Assembly (NCBI GenBank): GCA_019748065.1
Contig: JAIEQB010000031.1
Span: 48,366 to 112,365 of the forward strand
Origin: Alphaproteobacteria bacterium
GTDB taxonomy: Bacteria; Pseudomonadota; Alphaproteobacteria; UBA9655
Direction: 5' to 3'
DNA length: 64,000 nt
Notes under the pieces: generated by a model
What the model saw: only the letters and a program-made list of their open reading frames with translations
Told to the model about the DNA's origin: nothing
Database searches by the model: none
Shown: positions 16,765 through 26,494 of the stretch, in pieces
Layout: the number at the start of each line of letters is the position of its first letter
Position numbering within the stretch: the first letter of the stretch is position 1
Position numbers and translations under genes: made by a program

Positions 16765-17223
16765 ATGACTGAAAAATTTAACGTAGACGATGATTCAGTT
16801 CGCGGCCTAGCAAAGCTTCTCGAAGAAACAGGCCTTACGGAAATTGAATATCAAGTTGGAACGCACCGTATTCGTGTAGTTCGCAGTAATGTATCAGTTG
16901 TTTCCCACGCCGTTCCTACTCCTTCTCATCCTGCTTCTGCTTCTGCTCCTTTAAAAGAGACCTCCCCTGTGGAGACTCCTATAGTTCAAGGAGAAACCGT
17001 GAAGTCCCCTATGGTAGGGACGGTTTATTTATCAGCTGAACCGGGTTCAGCTGCTTTTATTAAGACTGGGGATTTAGTTAAAAAGGGAGATACCCTCCTA
17101 ATCATTGAAGCCATGAAGGTGATGAATCCCATTCGTGCCCCGCGCGATGGAAAGGTTTTGTCAATTTGTATTGAAAACGCAAAACCTGTTGAATTTGATG
17201 AACCCCTCCTTATTCTCGAGTAG
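16765..17223 (+). CDS. accB: Biotin carboxyl carrier protein of acetyl-CoA carboxylase
   Basis: BCCP subunit of acetyl-CoA carboxylase (152 residues). It carries biotin that swings between the carboxylase and the carboxyltransferase in the first step of fatty-acid synthesis. The biotin-accepting lysine is K118 in EAMKVMNPI. The C-terminal biotinyl fold starts at about residue 79 (VKSPMVGTVYL). An Ala/Pro/Ser-rich linker (about 46-70) joins it to an N-terminal dimerisation segment. AAAGGAA precedes the ATG. It forms an operon with accC, 33 bases downstream. Confidence 0.96.
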   Translation: MTEKFNVDDDSVRGLAKLLEETGLTEIEYQVGTHRIRVVRSNVSVVSHAVPTPSHPASASAPLKETSPVETPIVQGETVKSPMVGTVYLSAEPGSAAFIKTGDLVKKGDTLLIIEAMKVMNPIRAPRDGKVLSICIENAKPVEFDEPLLILE

Positions 17224-17256
17224 AAGAAAGATTCCTCCAACAAAGGATTGTGTTTT

Positions 17257-18615
17257 ATGTTTAAAAAAGTTCTGATTGCCAATCGTGGCGAAATTGCCCT
17301 TCGTATTTTAAGAGCCTGTCGTGAGATGGGAATCAAAACTGTCGCTGTTCATTCAGCCGCTGACAGTGATGCTATGCACGTGCGTCTTGCCGATGAAAGC
17401 GTTTGCATTGGTCCTGCTGCGTCAAAAGACAGTTATTTAAATATACAAGCCATTCTCTCCGCAGCTGAACTTTGTGGTGTGGATGCCATCCATCCTGGGG
17501 TGGGCTTTCTTTCAGAAAATGCCACCTTTGCAGAAATGGTTGAAGAACATGAAATGGTCTTTATTGGACCAACGCCAGAGCATATTCGTTTGATGGGAGA
17601 TAAAATCACCGCAAAAGAAACGGCGCTTGAACTTGGAATCCCCGTTGTTCCAGGCTCGGAAGGGGCTTTGGATCCTCAAGGAGACATTGATGAGGTTGCA
17701 GCGCGTATTGGCTACCCTGTTTTGATTAAAGCGGCCTCTGGCGGAGGCGGCAAGGGAATGAAGGTTGCTCAAAATGCAGCGGAAATTGAGCAATCTTTCC
17801 GCCTGGCGCGTGCTGAAGCAAAGGCTTGTTTTGGTAATGACGAAGTCTACATGGAAAAATACTTAAACCATCCTCGTCACATTGAGATGCAATTAATTGC
17901 AGACAACCATGGAAATGTGGCCCATTTAGGAGAGCGGGATTGCTCCCTTCAACGTCGCCATCAAAAAGTGTGGGAAGAAGCGCCATCTCCTGCCATTTCT
18001 TCAGAGCTGCGTGAAAAACTAGGAAAAGTGGTCACAAAAGCCATTAAAAAGCTGGGTTATCGTGGTGTGGGAACTATTGAATTTTTATATGAAGATGGCG
18101 AATTTTATTTCATGGAGATGAACACCCGTCTTCAAGTAGAACACCCCATTACGGAAATGATTACAGGCATTGACTTAGTGCGCGAGCAACTTCGTGTGGC
18201 AGCAGGTCTTCCATTAAGTTTCCGCCAAGAAGATATCACCTTTAAAGGTCATGCGATTGAGTGTCGCATTAATGCGGAAGATTCAAACACCTTTATCCCA
18301 TCCCCTGGAAAAATTAATGATTACCTTACTCCAGGAGGTTATGGTGTTCGTGTGGATAGTCATGTGTACCAGGGTTATCAAATTCCGCCTTATTATGACA
18401 GTTTGATCGCCAAGCTCGTTGTCCATGGAGATACCCGGGAAGAATGCCTCCAGCGCGCCCGCAGAGCCCTTCATGAATATGTTATCACCGGGGTGAATAC
18501 CTTGCTCCCGCTCCACTGTGACTTGGCGGAAGCCGATGATGTGGTGAGTGGAGACTATGACATTCATTGGCTCGAAAAATGGCTCGCCTCCCGCCTTCAA
18601 GAAGAAGCGGCGTAA
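17257..18615 (+). CDS. accC: Biotin carboxylase subunit of acetyl-CoA carboxylase
   Basis: ATP-grasp enzyme that carboxylates the biotin on AccB using bicarbonate. The start [20 protein letters not shown] is the canonical N-terminus; a TTG three codons upstream is less likely because AAAGGA sits nine bases before the ATG. The glycine-rich ATP loop ([12 protein letters not shown]) and the ATP-grasp Glu and Arg residues ([17 protein letters not shown]) are intact, and the length of 452 is standard. The partner subunit AccA is encoded at 45584-46537; accD is not in the window. Confidence 0.97.
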   Translation: MFKKVLIANRGEIALRILRACREMGIKTVAVHSAADSDAMHVRLADESVCIGPAASKDSYLNIQAILSAAELCGVDAIHPGVGFLSENATFAEMVEEHEMVFIGPTPEHIRLMGDKITAKETALELGIPVVPGSEGALDPQGDIDEVAARIGYPVLIKAASGGGGKGMKVAQNAAEIEQSFRLARAEAKACFGNDEVYMEKYLNHPRHIEMQLIADNHGNVAHLGERDCSLQRRHQKVWEEAPSPAISSELREKLGKVVTKAIKKLGYRGVGTIEFLYEDGEFYFMEMNTRLQVEHPITEMITGIDLVREQLRVAAGLPLSFRQEDITFKGHAIECRINAEDSNTFIPSPGKINDYLTPGGYGVRVDSHVYQGYQIPPYYDSLIAKLVVHGDTREECLQRARRALHEYVITGVNTLLPLHCDLAEADDVVSGDYDIHWLEKWLASRLQEEAA

Positions 18616-18746
18616 ACTTCCAATTTCAAGTAGAGTCAGCTTGCTTGCCCATAATCTAGAAATCGAGGTTATGTGCAACTTTGTGCTAGATAGTGTAGTC
18701 ACGAGATAAAAAATATGACCCTCTCTCCGAAAAGCAAGAGAGGAAG

Positions 18747-19450
18747 ATGAATTCCCATAGACGGCATGATATCACAGAGAAAGTATGGTCCTTGCTCGAG
18801 CCACATCTTCTAGGGCGTAAGGGCAGTTGGGGAGGCCTAGCTCAAGACAATCGACTCTTTATCAATGCAGTGTTTTGGATTATGAGAACAGGTGCTCCAT
18901 GGAGAGATTTCCCCCGGATTATGGAGATTGGAGCAACACACACCGTCGTTTTATTCGTTGGCGAGACAGGGGGACATGGGAAAAGCTTTTGGAAATCCTT
19001 ATTGATGCTCCTGATTATGAATGGTTGATGATTGATGCCTCGCACTGCAAAGTGCATCCACATGCAGCAGGAGCAAGGGGCGGCAATCAAGATCTGAGCC
19101 GCACAAAAGGGGGCTCAACACAAACTTGCATTTGGCCGTGGATGTGCATGGTATGTCGGTCAGGGTTATTATTACACAAGGTACAATAGCAGATTGCACT
19201 CAAGCAAATCGTTTAATTGAAGGTATTACGGCAGAACAGTTACTCGCTGATCGCGGGTATGATAGCGATGCTATTGTAAATCAAGCCAATCAACAAGGCA
19301 TGCAAGTCGTCATTTCAGCAAGGAAAAATCGTAAAGAACTTCGTAAATATGACGCTGATCTTTATAAGCTGAAGCATTTAGTAGAGAACGCTTTTCTGCA
19401 TTTAAAACGTTGGAGAGGAATTGCCACACGATATGCTAAAAACTCAGCCT
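18747..19450 (+). pseudogene. IS5-type transposase, left copy
   Basis: IS5-family (IS427/IS1031-like) transposase in three consecutive frames. Frame one is MNSHRRHDITEKVWSLLEPH to GAPWRDFP. Frame two is PPDYGDWSNTHRRFIRWRD, EWLMIDASHCKVHPHAAGA and NQDLSRTKGG. Frame three is LHLAVDVHGMSVRVII, LLADRGYDSDAI and AFLHLKRWRGIATRYAKNSA. The shift at the AAAAGGGGG run is at the place where such elements often use programmed frameshifting. The shift at the CCCCC run (about 18909) is probably a one-base deletion. The C-terminus is lost at 19450. DDE residues are present (MIDASH, AVDVHG, and E in LVENAFLHLK). Confidence 0.85.
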
Positions 19451-19454
19451 AACA

Positions 19455-19784
19455 AAATATCGCTATAAGGTACTCACTCATGAGATACGTTACCGTATCG
19501 GAGACATAACCCATCAGATTTGCACCCAATTATGTGTAAAGATTATTAAAGGTGTCATGTCTAATAATCATGTGCATATGTTTGTCGAGATTCCTCCAAA
19601 ACTATCGGTGAGTGACTTCATGCGCCGTGTTAAGGGGTGCGCCTCCCGAAAAATACAACAGGAATTTCCAGAACTATGCAAACGCTAATGGGGGCAAAGA
19701 TTTTGGGCAAGAGGATATTTCTGTACAACCAGCGGGAATGTTACCAATGATGTTATCCTCAATTACATTGAAAATCATACCTAA
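19455..19784 (+). pseudogene. tnpA: IS200-type transposase relic
   Basis: One frame of 109 codons without a start reads KYRYKVLTHEIRYRI, the HUH motif in MSNNHVHMFVEIPPKLSV, then RRVKGCASRKIQQEFPEL. A TAA at about 19686 interrupts it before WGQRFWARGYFCTTSGNVTN and the tyrosine helix VILNYIENHT. A perfect 9-bp hairpin CCTACCGGC-AATC-GCCGGTAGG lies seven bases after the stop (19791-19812), as expected for the right end of an IS200/IS605 element. It belongs to a different subgroup from the copy at 9669. The left end is missing: it abuts the broken IS5-type transposase directly. Confidence 0.8.
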
Positions 19785-19846
19785 GAAGAACCTACCGGCA
19801 ATCGCCGGTAGGCATTCAGTTTAGAATTGGCCACGTTGATGGCCTG

Positions 19847-20083
19847 TTATTTACACTCACTCAGGCAGATTTTTCTTGCATCAAGGCACTTCTGCGAACA
19901 CGCTGCAGCATCAGGCTTGGAACTAGCTGGATCAGGGCACTTACTTTCGCATATCCGGTCCTGTTTCCAACAAGCTGCTTTGCAATCATTGATTTTATCG
20001 TCGCTCATTGCGATGAGACTCCCGCTTGTAAATATTATAGAGAAGGTGGCCACTACCAGACCTTGGAGTAATCTCTTATTCAT
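19847..20083 (-). CDS. Small secreted protein with paired CX3C motifs (78 aa)
   Basis: The ATG at 20083 follows AAAGGGA at a normal distance; an in-frame TTG at 20110 would put nine extra residues before the signal peptide and is unlikely. Residues 1-25 (MNKRLLQGLVVATFSIIFTS then GSLIA) look like a Sec signal peptide. The mature part has eight cysteines in two identical half-patterns, C34-x3-C38-x6-C45-x3-C49 and C62-x3-C66-x6-C73-x3-C77. This suggests a disulfide-locked helical hairpin in the periplasm or outside the cell. No known family is recognised. It lies inside the IS5-type element, facing opposite to the transposases. The regular cysteine spacing argues that it is a real gene. Confidence 0.65.
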   Translation of the reverse strand: MNKRLLQGLVVATFSIIFTSGSLIAMSDDKINDCKAACWKQDRICESKCPDPASSKPDAAACSQKCLDARKICLSECK

Positions 20084-20440
20084 AATGATTTTTCCCTTTA
20101 TTGTTTTCAATTGTTTTGGAATCTGTTATTGAAAGAGAGGCATCTCTTCTTTCTAATTCAATTCCATTTACGTAAGTTAAACTATCTTCGTTAAAATATG
20201 CTTAATAAATAGAAAAAGATTTTAGAGAGAGGTTCAGAGATGAACATTTTTCCTGACTTAGTACAGATGAGAGGATGGAGATCTGAAAAATGAGAGAAAG
20301 GCTTGAAGAGGATTAAAAAAGCGGTCTGTAGTGCCCCAGATGAATATCATTTGTCATTTATTTTATACCGCTTTTCCTGTGGCAGGTTTAGGAAATTTTC
20401 TTTACCTGCTACTTGTTAGCAGTTTTATGATGTCTTAAGT

Positions 20441-20723
20441 TATTACGGCAGAACAGTTACTCGCTGATCGCGGGTATGATAGCGATGCTATTGTAAATCA
20501 AGCCAATCAACAAGGCATGCAAGTCGTCATTCCACCAAGGAAAAATCGTAAAGAACTTGGTAAATATGACGCTGATCTTTATAAGCTGAAGCATTTAGTA
20601 GAGAACGCTTTTCTGCATTTAAAATGTTGGAGAGGAATTGCCACACGATATGCTAAAAACTCAGCCTCTTTCCTTGCTGCAGTTCACATACGATGCATTG
20701 CTTTGTGGGCTAACATCCCGTGA
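20441..20723 (+). pseudogene. IS5-type transposase, right copy fragment
   Basis: A 5'-truncated transposase copy reading TAEQLLADRGYDSDAI, VVIPPRKNRKEL, LKHLVENAFLHLKCWRG, then the intact C-terminus SASFLAAVHIRCIALWANIP and a TGA inside the right terminal repeat. It repeats the last 227 bases of the left copy and adds the C-terminal residues that copy lacks. The variant residues (PPRK for SARK, KCW for KRW) show that it diverged or came from a sister copy. The DNA before it (20111-20440) has no gene, only an AAAGCGGT / ACCGCTTTT inverted pair. Confidence 0.8.
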
Positions 20724-20750
20724 CTACACTATCTAAGAACCTTTTTTCTA

Positions 20751-21284
20751 TTAAATCTTTGAAAGTGCCTTGCATTCTTTGACCCACACATCATAGGTGG
20801 GGTGATCCATGGCAGAAAGAGCTGGAGAGGTTGCAAACATCCATCCTGAGAAAAGATTCTGCAGTGTGCCGACAGGCTTTTCCTCGGAAATGACTACAAA
20901 GGCCATGGATTCTTGACGGTCATCGAGAGGAGCCTTTTCACAATGTTTTACAACGATTTTTAAGGTCCCAAATTCAATAAGTTTGCCAAGAGGAGCGTCA
21001 ATGATAAAAACGCGCCCCGTTTGTTTATCGAGGCCTTGGAGCGTCACCCCATTGGTAATGATATTTTTTTCTTGGGCAAAAGCATCTTCTTCAGGAGGGC
21101 CCGTGATATCTGTTGAAGACAGGGAAGCGGTGTAATCTTTTTTATGGTCTTGCAGCTCGCTTTCCTTTTGGTCAGCATCAGATCCTGCAAGCTCATCTAA
21201 AAGAGCATCCATGGTTTGTCCATAAAGGGGAAGGCTAAGGCTTTGAAGAAGAAGGAAAAGAAAAAAGGTCAGACCTCTAATCAC
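20751..21284 (-). CDS. DUF2155 domain secreted protein
   Basis: 177 residues with a signal peptide (MIRGLTFFLFLLLQSLSLPL) and a variable acidic linker. A C-terminal DUF2155 domain from about residue 85 follows: RVFIIDAPLGKLIEFGTLKI, then SGWMFATSPALSAMDHPTYDVWVKEC. Two cysteines (HCEK and KECK) may pair in the periplasm. The family is alphaproteobacterial and its function is unknown. It is last in the NDUFA12-mlaD-DUF2155 operon and overlaps mlaD by four bases. A role in the envelope is inferred from that linkage. Confidence 0.85.
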   Translation of the reverse strand: MIRGLTFFLFLLLQSLSLPLYGQTMDALLDELAGSDADQKESELQDHKKDYTASLSSTDITGPPEEDAFAQEKNIITNGVTLQGLDKQTGRVFIIDAPLGKLIEFGTLKIVVKHCEKAPLDDRQESMAFVVISEEKPVGTLQNLFSGWMFATSPALSAMDHPTYDVWVKECKALSKI

Positions 21285-21745
21285 TGGACTGCCTCTTCCT
21301 TCTTCTCTTGAGCATTAAAGATAAATTTCCCAATAAGAGACTCAAGGCTCACCGCTGATTGGGTGTGAATAATCTCACCGCCGGGAGTGATATTAGCGTC
21401 CTCCCCACCGGGAACAAGAGCGAGATATTTCCCGCCTAAAAGGCCATCGCTGACAATTTCAGCGGCACTGTCGGTGGGAAGATTTACATGGGGTTCCAAT
21501 GTTAAGTGAACAACCGCAAGGAAAGTTTTAGGATCCAGATGCAAATCCTTAATAGTGCCCACCTTAACGCCACTTAAACGTACATCGCTGCCACGTACGA
21601 TCCCATCAATACGATCAAACTTTGCAATCACTTCATACCCCTTAGAGGGCTGCCACTGGCTGGTTGAATAAGCAAAAATAATACAAAAGGCAAAAACAAC
21701 CAGGATAACAGCGCCCATCGTAACTTCGAGTACGTTCGTTTTCAT
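21281..21745 (-). CDS. Short MlaD-type (MCE domain) protein
   Basis: 154-residue single-pass inner-membrane protein with one MCE domain, as in MlaD of phospholipid transport. The N-terminal helix is MGAVILVVFAFCIIFAYSTS. The MCE domain follows: GYEVIAKFDRIDGIVRGSDV, LSGVKVGTIKDLHLD and VSDGLLGGKYLALVPGG. The ATG at 21745 has the perfect site AGGAGG seven bases upstream and overlaps the preceding stop (ATGA), so a start further upstream is rejected. A longer MlaD is encoded at 51627-52523; this short form next to NDUFA12 is a separate paralogue, an arrangement common in Alphaproteobacteria. Confidence 0.9.
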   Translation of the reverse strand: MKTNVLEVTMGAVILVVFAFCIIFAYSTSQWQPSKGYEVIAKFDRIDGIVRGSDVRLSGVKVGTIKDLHLDPKTFLAVVHLTLEPHVNLPTDSAAEIVSDGLLGGKYLALVPGGEDANITPGGEIIHTQSAVSLESLIGKFIFNAQEKKEEAVQ

Positions 21746-22104
21746 TTTTTTACCTCCTGAGGGCGCCACGCTTGATAATCACCTGTGGCGGGTTTTCGTT
21801 TCCCCCTAGAAAAAAAGTGTCCTTTAGGGCGGTAAGCATAGGGAGTTCCTGAAAGATTGGGAAGATGTTTTTTTTCCCAAGACCAGCTTTCTTCAGCGCT
21901 AATGGGAACAGGCGTTTTTAGCATATGGTGAAGCCAACCATGCCATGCAGCAGGAACTTTTGAAGCTTCGGCCAGGCCTTTATAAATAACCCAGCGGCGC
22001 TCATGAAGATTTTCAGGGCCTTTTTCTCGGTAATAACGATTCCCAAATGAATCTTCACCAACAAGCTCGCCTTTAAACCAGGTCAACAGCTTTATCCATA
22101 ACAT
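21742..22104 (-). CDS. NADH:ubiquinone oxidoreductase NDUFA12-type subunit
   Basis: 120 residues homologous to the NDUFA12 (B17.2) accessory subunit of respiratory complex I, shared by Alphaproteobacteria and mitochondria. The signature is GEDSFGNRYYREK, ERRWVIYKGLAEASKVPAAW, then HGWLHHMLKTPV and a C-terminal PYRPKGH-like block (PYAYRPKGHF). It should sit on the matrix-side arm of complex I; the nuo operon itself is not in the window. It is first in a tightly overlapping leftward operon with mlaD and DUF2155. The gap upstream to nrdJ (22105-22318) presumably carries both divergent promoters; no B12-riboswitch box was recognised in it. Confidence 0.93.
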   Translation of the reverse strand: MLWIKLLTWFKGELVGEDSFGNRYYREKGPENLHERRWVIYKGLAEASKVPAAWHGWLHHMLKTPVPISAEESWSWEKKHLPNLSGTPYAYRPKGHFFSRGKRKPATGDYQAWRPQEVKK

Positions 22105-22318
22105 AAAGTAATTAGCTCCATTTTCAATGCGTACTATGGCATTTTTAAAAGGTTTTGTCCACTCTCAAAGGCTTAAGTGATGTCAAGTGTAAAAGTTTGG
22201 ATTTAAGCAAAAAATAAAATTGACCTGAGAGGGGAAATTTTTATAGTTATAAAGGCTTAGTCATTAGCACCCAAAAATCGTTACACCATAATAATCTACG
22301 TGAGAAGAGGGCTCTTTC

Positions 22319-25300
22319 ATGAAAATCACGCGTCACTTTACCATTGAAGGCACCAATCCTTACAGTTTCTTTGACTTTAGGAAAACCGACAGCGAAATCC
22401 GCAATCCTGATGGATCGATTGTTTTTCGCCTTGAAGGAATTGAGGTTCCTGCCTCTTGGTCCCAGGTAGCAGGTGACGTTTTAGCCCAGAAATATTTTCG
22501 TAAAGCCGGCGTTCCCCGTGCATTAAAAGCGGTGAAAGAGGACGGTATTCCCTCTTGGCTTTGGCGCAAAGAAGTGGATAAGGCTGCTCTCTCTAAGTTT
22601 CCTGAAAAGGAGCGCTATGGCAGCGAAATGACCGCAACCCAAGTTTTTGATCGTCTTGCTGGCTGTTGGACTTATTGGGGCTATAAGGGCGGCTATTTTG
22701 ACAGTGAAGCGGACGCTAAGGCTTATTATGATGAAATGCGTTATATGCTCTGTGCACAGCTGTGTGCTCCAAATTCTCCTCAATGGTTTAATACAGGTCT
22801 CTTTTGGGCCTATGGAATTAATGGTCCGGCCCAAGGTCATTTCTATGTTGATTATAAAACCGGTAAATTAACAAGCTCCACTTCTTCCTATGAACATCCT
22901 CAACCTCACGCCTGCTTTATTCAAAGTATTGGCGATGATTTGGTGAATGAAGGGGGAATTATGGATTTGTGGGTGCGAGAAGCGCGCCTGTTCAAATATG
23001 GATCAGGAACGGGCTCTAACTTCTCCAACTTAAGAGGTTCAGGCGAGTCCCTCTCTGGCGGTGGCGTTTCCTCGGGGATGATGAGCTTTTTGAAAATTGG
23101 TGATAGAGCCGCGGGAGCTATTAAATCAGGCGGCACAACACGCCGGGCTGCTAAAATGGTTGTGGTGGATGTGGACCATCCAGATGTTGAAGAATTTGTG
23201 AATTGGAAAGTTTTAGAAGAACAAAAGGTTCTCGATCTGGTTGTGGGCTCAAAAATTGCTAAAAAATATCTCTCTGCCATTCTTGCTGCATGCCAAGAAG
23301 GGCAAGGAGATGAGCGGTTTAATCCACGGGAAAATCCTACGCTTTTCCAAGCCATAAAAAGTGCACGAGCTATGCAGATTCCTGAAAATTACTGCCAACG
23401 CATTATACAATTTGCTCGTCAAGGCTATACCCACATGGACTTTCCTGAATACGATACGGATTGGGATTCAGAAGCTTACCGGACAGTATCAGGTCAAAAT
23501 TCTAATAACTCTGTGCGGGTGACGAATAAGTTCCTCCATGCAGTTGTTGAGGGAAAAGACTGGGATCTTTTGTCAAGAACGGATGGAAGTGTTCAAAAAA
23601 CACTTCATGCTCGTGATTTATGGAATGAAATTGGCCATGCGGCGTGGGCTTCCGCTGATCCCGGACTTCAATATGATACGACGATTAATGAATGGCATAC
23701 CTGTCCAGAATCAGGGCGGATTCGAGCTTCCAATCCTTGCTCTGAGTATATGTTTTTGGATGATACGGCGTGTAACCTTGCGTCCCTTAACCTTGTAGCC
23801 TTCATGAACCATCAAGGAAAATCCGCCAAAGCAGGTGATCTTCATTTTGATACCAAAGCTTTTGAGCATGCGGTACGTTTGTGGACCTTGGCTCTTGAGC
23901 TTTCCGTCATGATGGCCCAATTTCCTTCCAAAGAAATTGCCATCCTTTCCTATGAGTTCAGGACATTAGGCCTCGGCTATGCCAATATTGGTGGCCTTTT
24001 AATGGCCTCTGGCATTCCTTATGGGAGCCCAGAAGGGCGAGCCGTCGCAGGGGCCATTGCGGCGCTGATGACCGGTGTGTCTTATGCTACCTCTGCAGAG
24101 ATTGCGGGGGAACTGGGGGCTTTCAAGCACTATAAGTTAAATGAAAAAGAAATGTTGCGGGTGATGCGTAACCACCGCCGTGCTGTGTATGGAGAACATG
24201 AAGGCTATGAAGGTCTTGAAATTGCCCCTGTTCCCTTAGAAGAAAAAGATTGTCCGTGCCCTGCACTCTTAAAAGCCTCTCGTCATGCCTGGGATCGGGC
24301 GCTAGAGCTTGGTAAAGAACATGGTTATCGAAATGCACAAACCACCTGTATTGCCCCTACAGGTACTATTGGACTTGTTATGGATTGCGATACAACAGGC
24401 ATTGAACCGGATTTTGCCTTGGTTAAATTTAAAAAATTGGCAGGAGGCGGTTATTTCAAAATTATAAACCGTCTTGTACCTCAAGCTCTTGAGGTCTTGG
24501 GGTATTCAAAGACTCAGATTGATGACATCATCCAATATGCAGTCGGCCACGGAACCCTTGAAGGGGCGCCGGGGGTTAATTTTAAAGTCCTGCGTGCCAA
24601 AGGATTTACGGATCGGGAAATCGATCTCTTGAAGGAAAATTTGAGGGCTGCTTTTGACATTAAATTTGTCTTTAACCGGTGGACCTTGGGCGATGAATTT
24701 TGCCGAAAAACATTGAAACTCACTGACGCTCAACTCAATGATGTGCGGTTTGATCTTTTGGTTCATTTAGGGTTTAAGGCGGAAGAAATTGATGCTGCTA
24801 ATGCTTATTGTTGTGGCACCATGACCGTAGAGGGCGCGCCTCATCTCAGAGAAGAATATTTACCTGTCTTTGATTGTGCAAACCCTTGTGGCCGTATTGG
24901 AAAGCGTTGCCTTTCCGTTGAAAACCACATTCGGATGATGGCGTCTGTTCAGCCTTTTATCTCAGGTGCTATATCGAAAACCATTAACATGCCTAATTCC
25001 GCTACTATTGAAGAATGCAAGGATGCCTATCTTCTGTCATGGAAATTGGCGCTTAAGGCCAATGCCTTGTATCGGGATGGGTCAAAACTGTCCCAACCGT
25101 TGAGTTCATCTCTCTTGGACGATGAGGTTGCGGAAGAGCTTTTTGACATGTCTGCTCCTGAAAAAGCTAAAGTCGTTTCAGAGAGAGTTGTTGAGAAGGT
25201 AGTGGAGCGTTTCCTTCATCGGGCTCAGCGGCAAAAACTTCCCAATCGTCGCAAGGGGTATACACAAAAGGCTTCCATTGGTGGACACAAGGTTTACTTG

Positions 25301-25969
25301 CGTACAGGCGAATATGATGATGGTCACTTGGGTGAGATCTTTATCGATATGCACAAGGAAGGCGCGTCTTTCCGCAGTTTGATGCATAACTTTGCAATGG
25401 CGATTTCCATTGGACTTCAGTATGGCGTGCCTTTGGAAGAATTCGTGGATGCCTTTGTCTTTACACGCTTTGAGCCTTCAGGACCTGTTGTTGGCAATGA
25501 CACTATCAAGATAGCGACGTCCATCTTGGATTATATTTTCCGTGAAGTTGCTATCTCTTATCTTAGTCGGACTGATTTGGCTCATGCGGAGCCCGTTGAT
25601 TTGCGCCCTGATACTATTGGCCGCGTTGATGCAGAAACAGGGAGTGTTGCGAATAAAAGTAAAAAGTTGGGTGAGATCGTCAACAGCCTTATGAGTAATG
25701 GGTATGTGCGGAACAATGTTTTTGTCATGTCTCCCGCTAATAAGGATCAAGACTCTTACCTGTTGCATGAAGCGGCCACAGGGACGGAGGCCACAAAGCC
25801 AGTTATGGGGTCTGGCACAACAATTTCAGAAGTTGAAGACCGCCGTTTTCAAGCGCGCCTGAAAGGGTATGCAGGGGACGCTTGTGGTGAGTGTGGTAAT
25901 TTTACCCTTGTGCGCAATGGAACTTGCTTGAAGTGTGATACTTGTGGCGGTACGACAGGTTGCTCCTAA
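22319..25969 (+). CDS. nrdJ: Vitamin B12-dependent ribonucleotide reductase (class II)
   Basis: Reduces ribonucleotides to deoxyribonucleotides with an adenosylcobalamin-generated thiyl radical. At 1216 residues it is the long alphaproteobacterial form. Landmarks are the substrate-site stretch [29 protein letters not shown], the core [20 protein letters not shown], and [26 protein letters not shown]. The tail has paired cysteines ([21 protein letters not shown]) in a zinc-ribbon plus redox arrangement. Being the only reductase visible, it would make DNA synthesis depend on cobalamin. AGAGGG precedes the ATG. Confidence 0.97.
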   Translation: MKITRHFTIEGTNPYSFFDFRKTDSEIRNPDGSIVFRLEGIEVPASWSQVAGDVLAQKYFRKAGVPRALKAVKEDGIPSWLWRKEVDKAALSKFPEKERYGSEMTATQVFDRLAGCWTYWGYKGGYFDSEADAKAYYDEMRYMLCAQLCAPNSPQWFNTGLFWAYGINGPAQGHFYVDYKTGKLTSSTSSYEHPQPHACFIQSIGDDLVNEGGIMDLWVREARLFKYGSGTGSNFSNLRGSGESLSGGGVSSGMMSFLKIGDRAAGAIKSGGTTRRAAKMVVVDVDHPDVEEFVNWKVLEEQKVLDLVVGSKIAKKYLSAILAACQEGQGDERFNPRENPTLFQAIKSARAMQIPENYCQRIIQFARQGYTHMDFPEYDTDWDSEAYRTVSGQNSNNSVRVTNKFLHAVVEGKDWDLLSRTDGSVQKTLHARDLWNEIGHAAWASADPGLQYDTTINEWHTCPESGRIRASNPCSEYMFLDDTACNLASLNLVAFMNHQGKSAKAGDLHFDTKAFEHAVRLWTLALELSVMMAQFPSKEIAILSYEFRTLGLGYANIGGLLMASGIPYGSPEGRAVAGAIAALMTGVSYATSAEIAGELGAFKHYKLNEKEMLRVMRNHRRAVYGEHEGYEGLEIAPVPLEEKDCPCPALLKASRHAWDRALELGKEHGYRNAQTTCIAPTGTIGLVMDCDTTGIEPDFALVKFKKLAGGGYFKIINRLVPQALEVLGYSKTQIDDIIQYAVGHGTLEGAPGVNFKVLRAKGFTDREIDLLKENLRAAFDIKFVFNRWTLGDEFCRKTLKLTDAQLNDVRFDLLVHLGFKAEEIDAANAYCCGTMTVEGAPHLREEYLPVFDCANPCGRIGKRCLSVENHIRMMASVQPFISGAISKTINMPNSATIEECKDAYLLSWKLALKANALYRDGSKLSQPLSSSLLDDEVAEELFDMSAPEKAKVVSERVVEKVVERFLHRAQRQKLPNRRKGYTQKASIGGHKVYLRTGEYDDGHLGEIFIDMHKEGASFRSLMHNFAMAISIGLQYGVPLEEFVDAFVFTRFEPSGPVVGNDTIKIATSILDYIFREVAISYLSRTDLAHAEPVDLRPDTIGRVDAETGSVANKSKKLGEIVNSLMSNGYVRNNVFVMSPANKDQDSYLLHEAATGTEATKPVMGSGTTISEVEDRRFQARLKGYAGDACGECGNFTLVRNGTCLKCDTCGGTTGCS

Positions 25970-25979
25970 ACCAGTTAAG

Positions 25980-26432
25980 CTATTTCCGCTCATAGATACC
26001 AACAAGGACGGCCTTGGCCAGCTCATGGTTGCGCACCTCATTTAAAAGGTCTTCCTTTGTAGTGTTATCGGGCAATTGAACAACCGTATCTAATGCATAA
26101 AGGGTAAAGAAATAACGATGAGGGCCGTGCCCCACGGGTGGCATAGGGCCACCATAGCCTGCATTTCCCCAGCTATTAATTCCAGTACGAACCTCAGGGG
26201 GAAGATTTTTTAAACCCTCTGCAATGGTGGCAGTAGAAGGGGGTATGTTATAAATAACCCAGTGATCCCACGTTTTATGAGGGGCATCGGGATCATCACA
26301 GACAAGTGCAAGAGAGCAGGTTCCTTCTGGAATATCTTGCCACCTGAGCGGTGGGTTTATATCTTTTCCTTCACCCGTATATTGAACGGGTATCCTCTCA
26401 TTAGGACCGAAGGCTGAGCTGTTAAGTATCAT
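25980..26432 (-). CDS. YbhB/YbcL (PEBP) family protein
   Basis: 150-residue phosphatidylethanolamine-binding-protein-like fold. Family markers are the PPLRWQDIPEGTCSLALVCDDPDAP ligand-site region, HWVIYNIPP, YGGPMPPVGHGPHRYFFTLYALD and the C-terminal GIYER. The start MILNSSAF at 26432 has GGGAGGA seven bases upstream, so the nine-residue extension is rejected. There is no signal peptide, so it is cytoplasmic. Bacterial members have no firmly known function. It is convergent with nrdJ. Confidence 0.9.
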   Translation of the reverse strand: MILNSSAFGPNERIPVQYTGEGKDINPPLRWQDIPEGTCSLALVCDDPDAPHKTWDHWVIYNIPPSTATIAEGLKNLPPEVRTGINSWGNAGYGGPMPPVGHGPHRYFFTLYALDTVVQLPDNTTKEDLLNEVRNHELAKAVLVGIYERK

Positions 26433-26494
26433 GAATAATCCTCCCTTTTTTCTTAGCATAGCAGAAAAATTATCAATCTAAAATAACCCTAATT

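Larger units (their letters stand above)
18688..20734 (+). mobile_element. Rearranged IS5-type element with captured DNA
   Basis: Perfect 16-bp terminal inverted repeats, AGATAGTGTAGTCACG at 18688 and its exact complement at 20719-20734, bound 2.05 kb. Flanking CTAG and CTAA resemble the four-base YTAR target duplication of IS5-type elements. Inside, one transposase copy begins at the left end and stops at 19450. A second, 5'-truncated copy starts at 20441 and reaches the right end. The two share a 227-bp direct repeat (19224-19450 and 20441-20667) with four mismatches. The roughly 990 bp between them hold an IS200-type relic and a cysteine-rich secreted protein gene. Two copies meeting by recombination or nested insertion would explain this. 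Confidence 0.8.

Noticed and set aside
22105..22318. Cobalamin riboswitch or NrdR boxes upstream of nrdJ
   Set aside because: No B12-box-like or clear NrdR palindrome could be identified by eye; a covariance-model search would be decisive.
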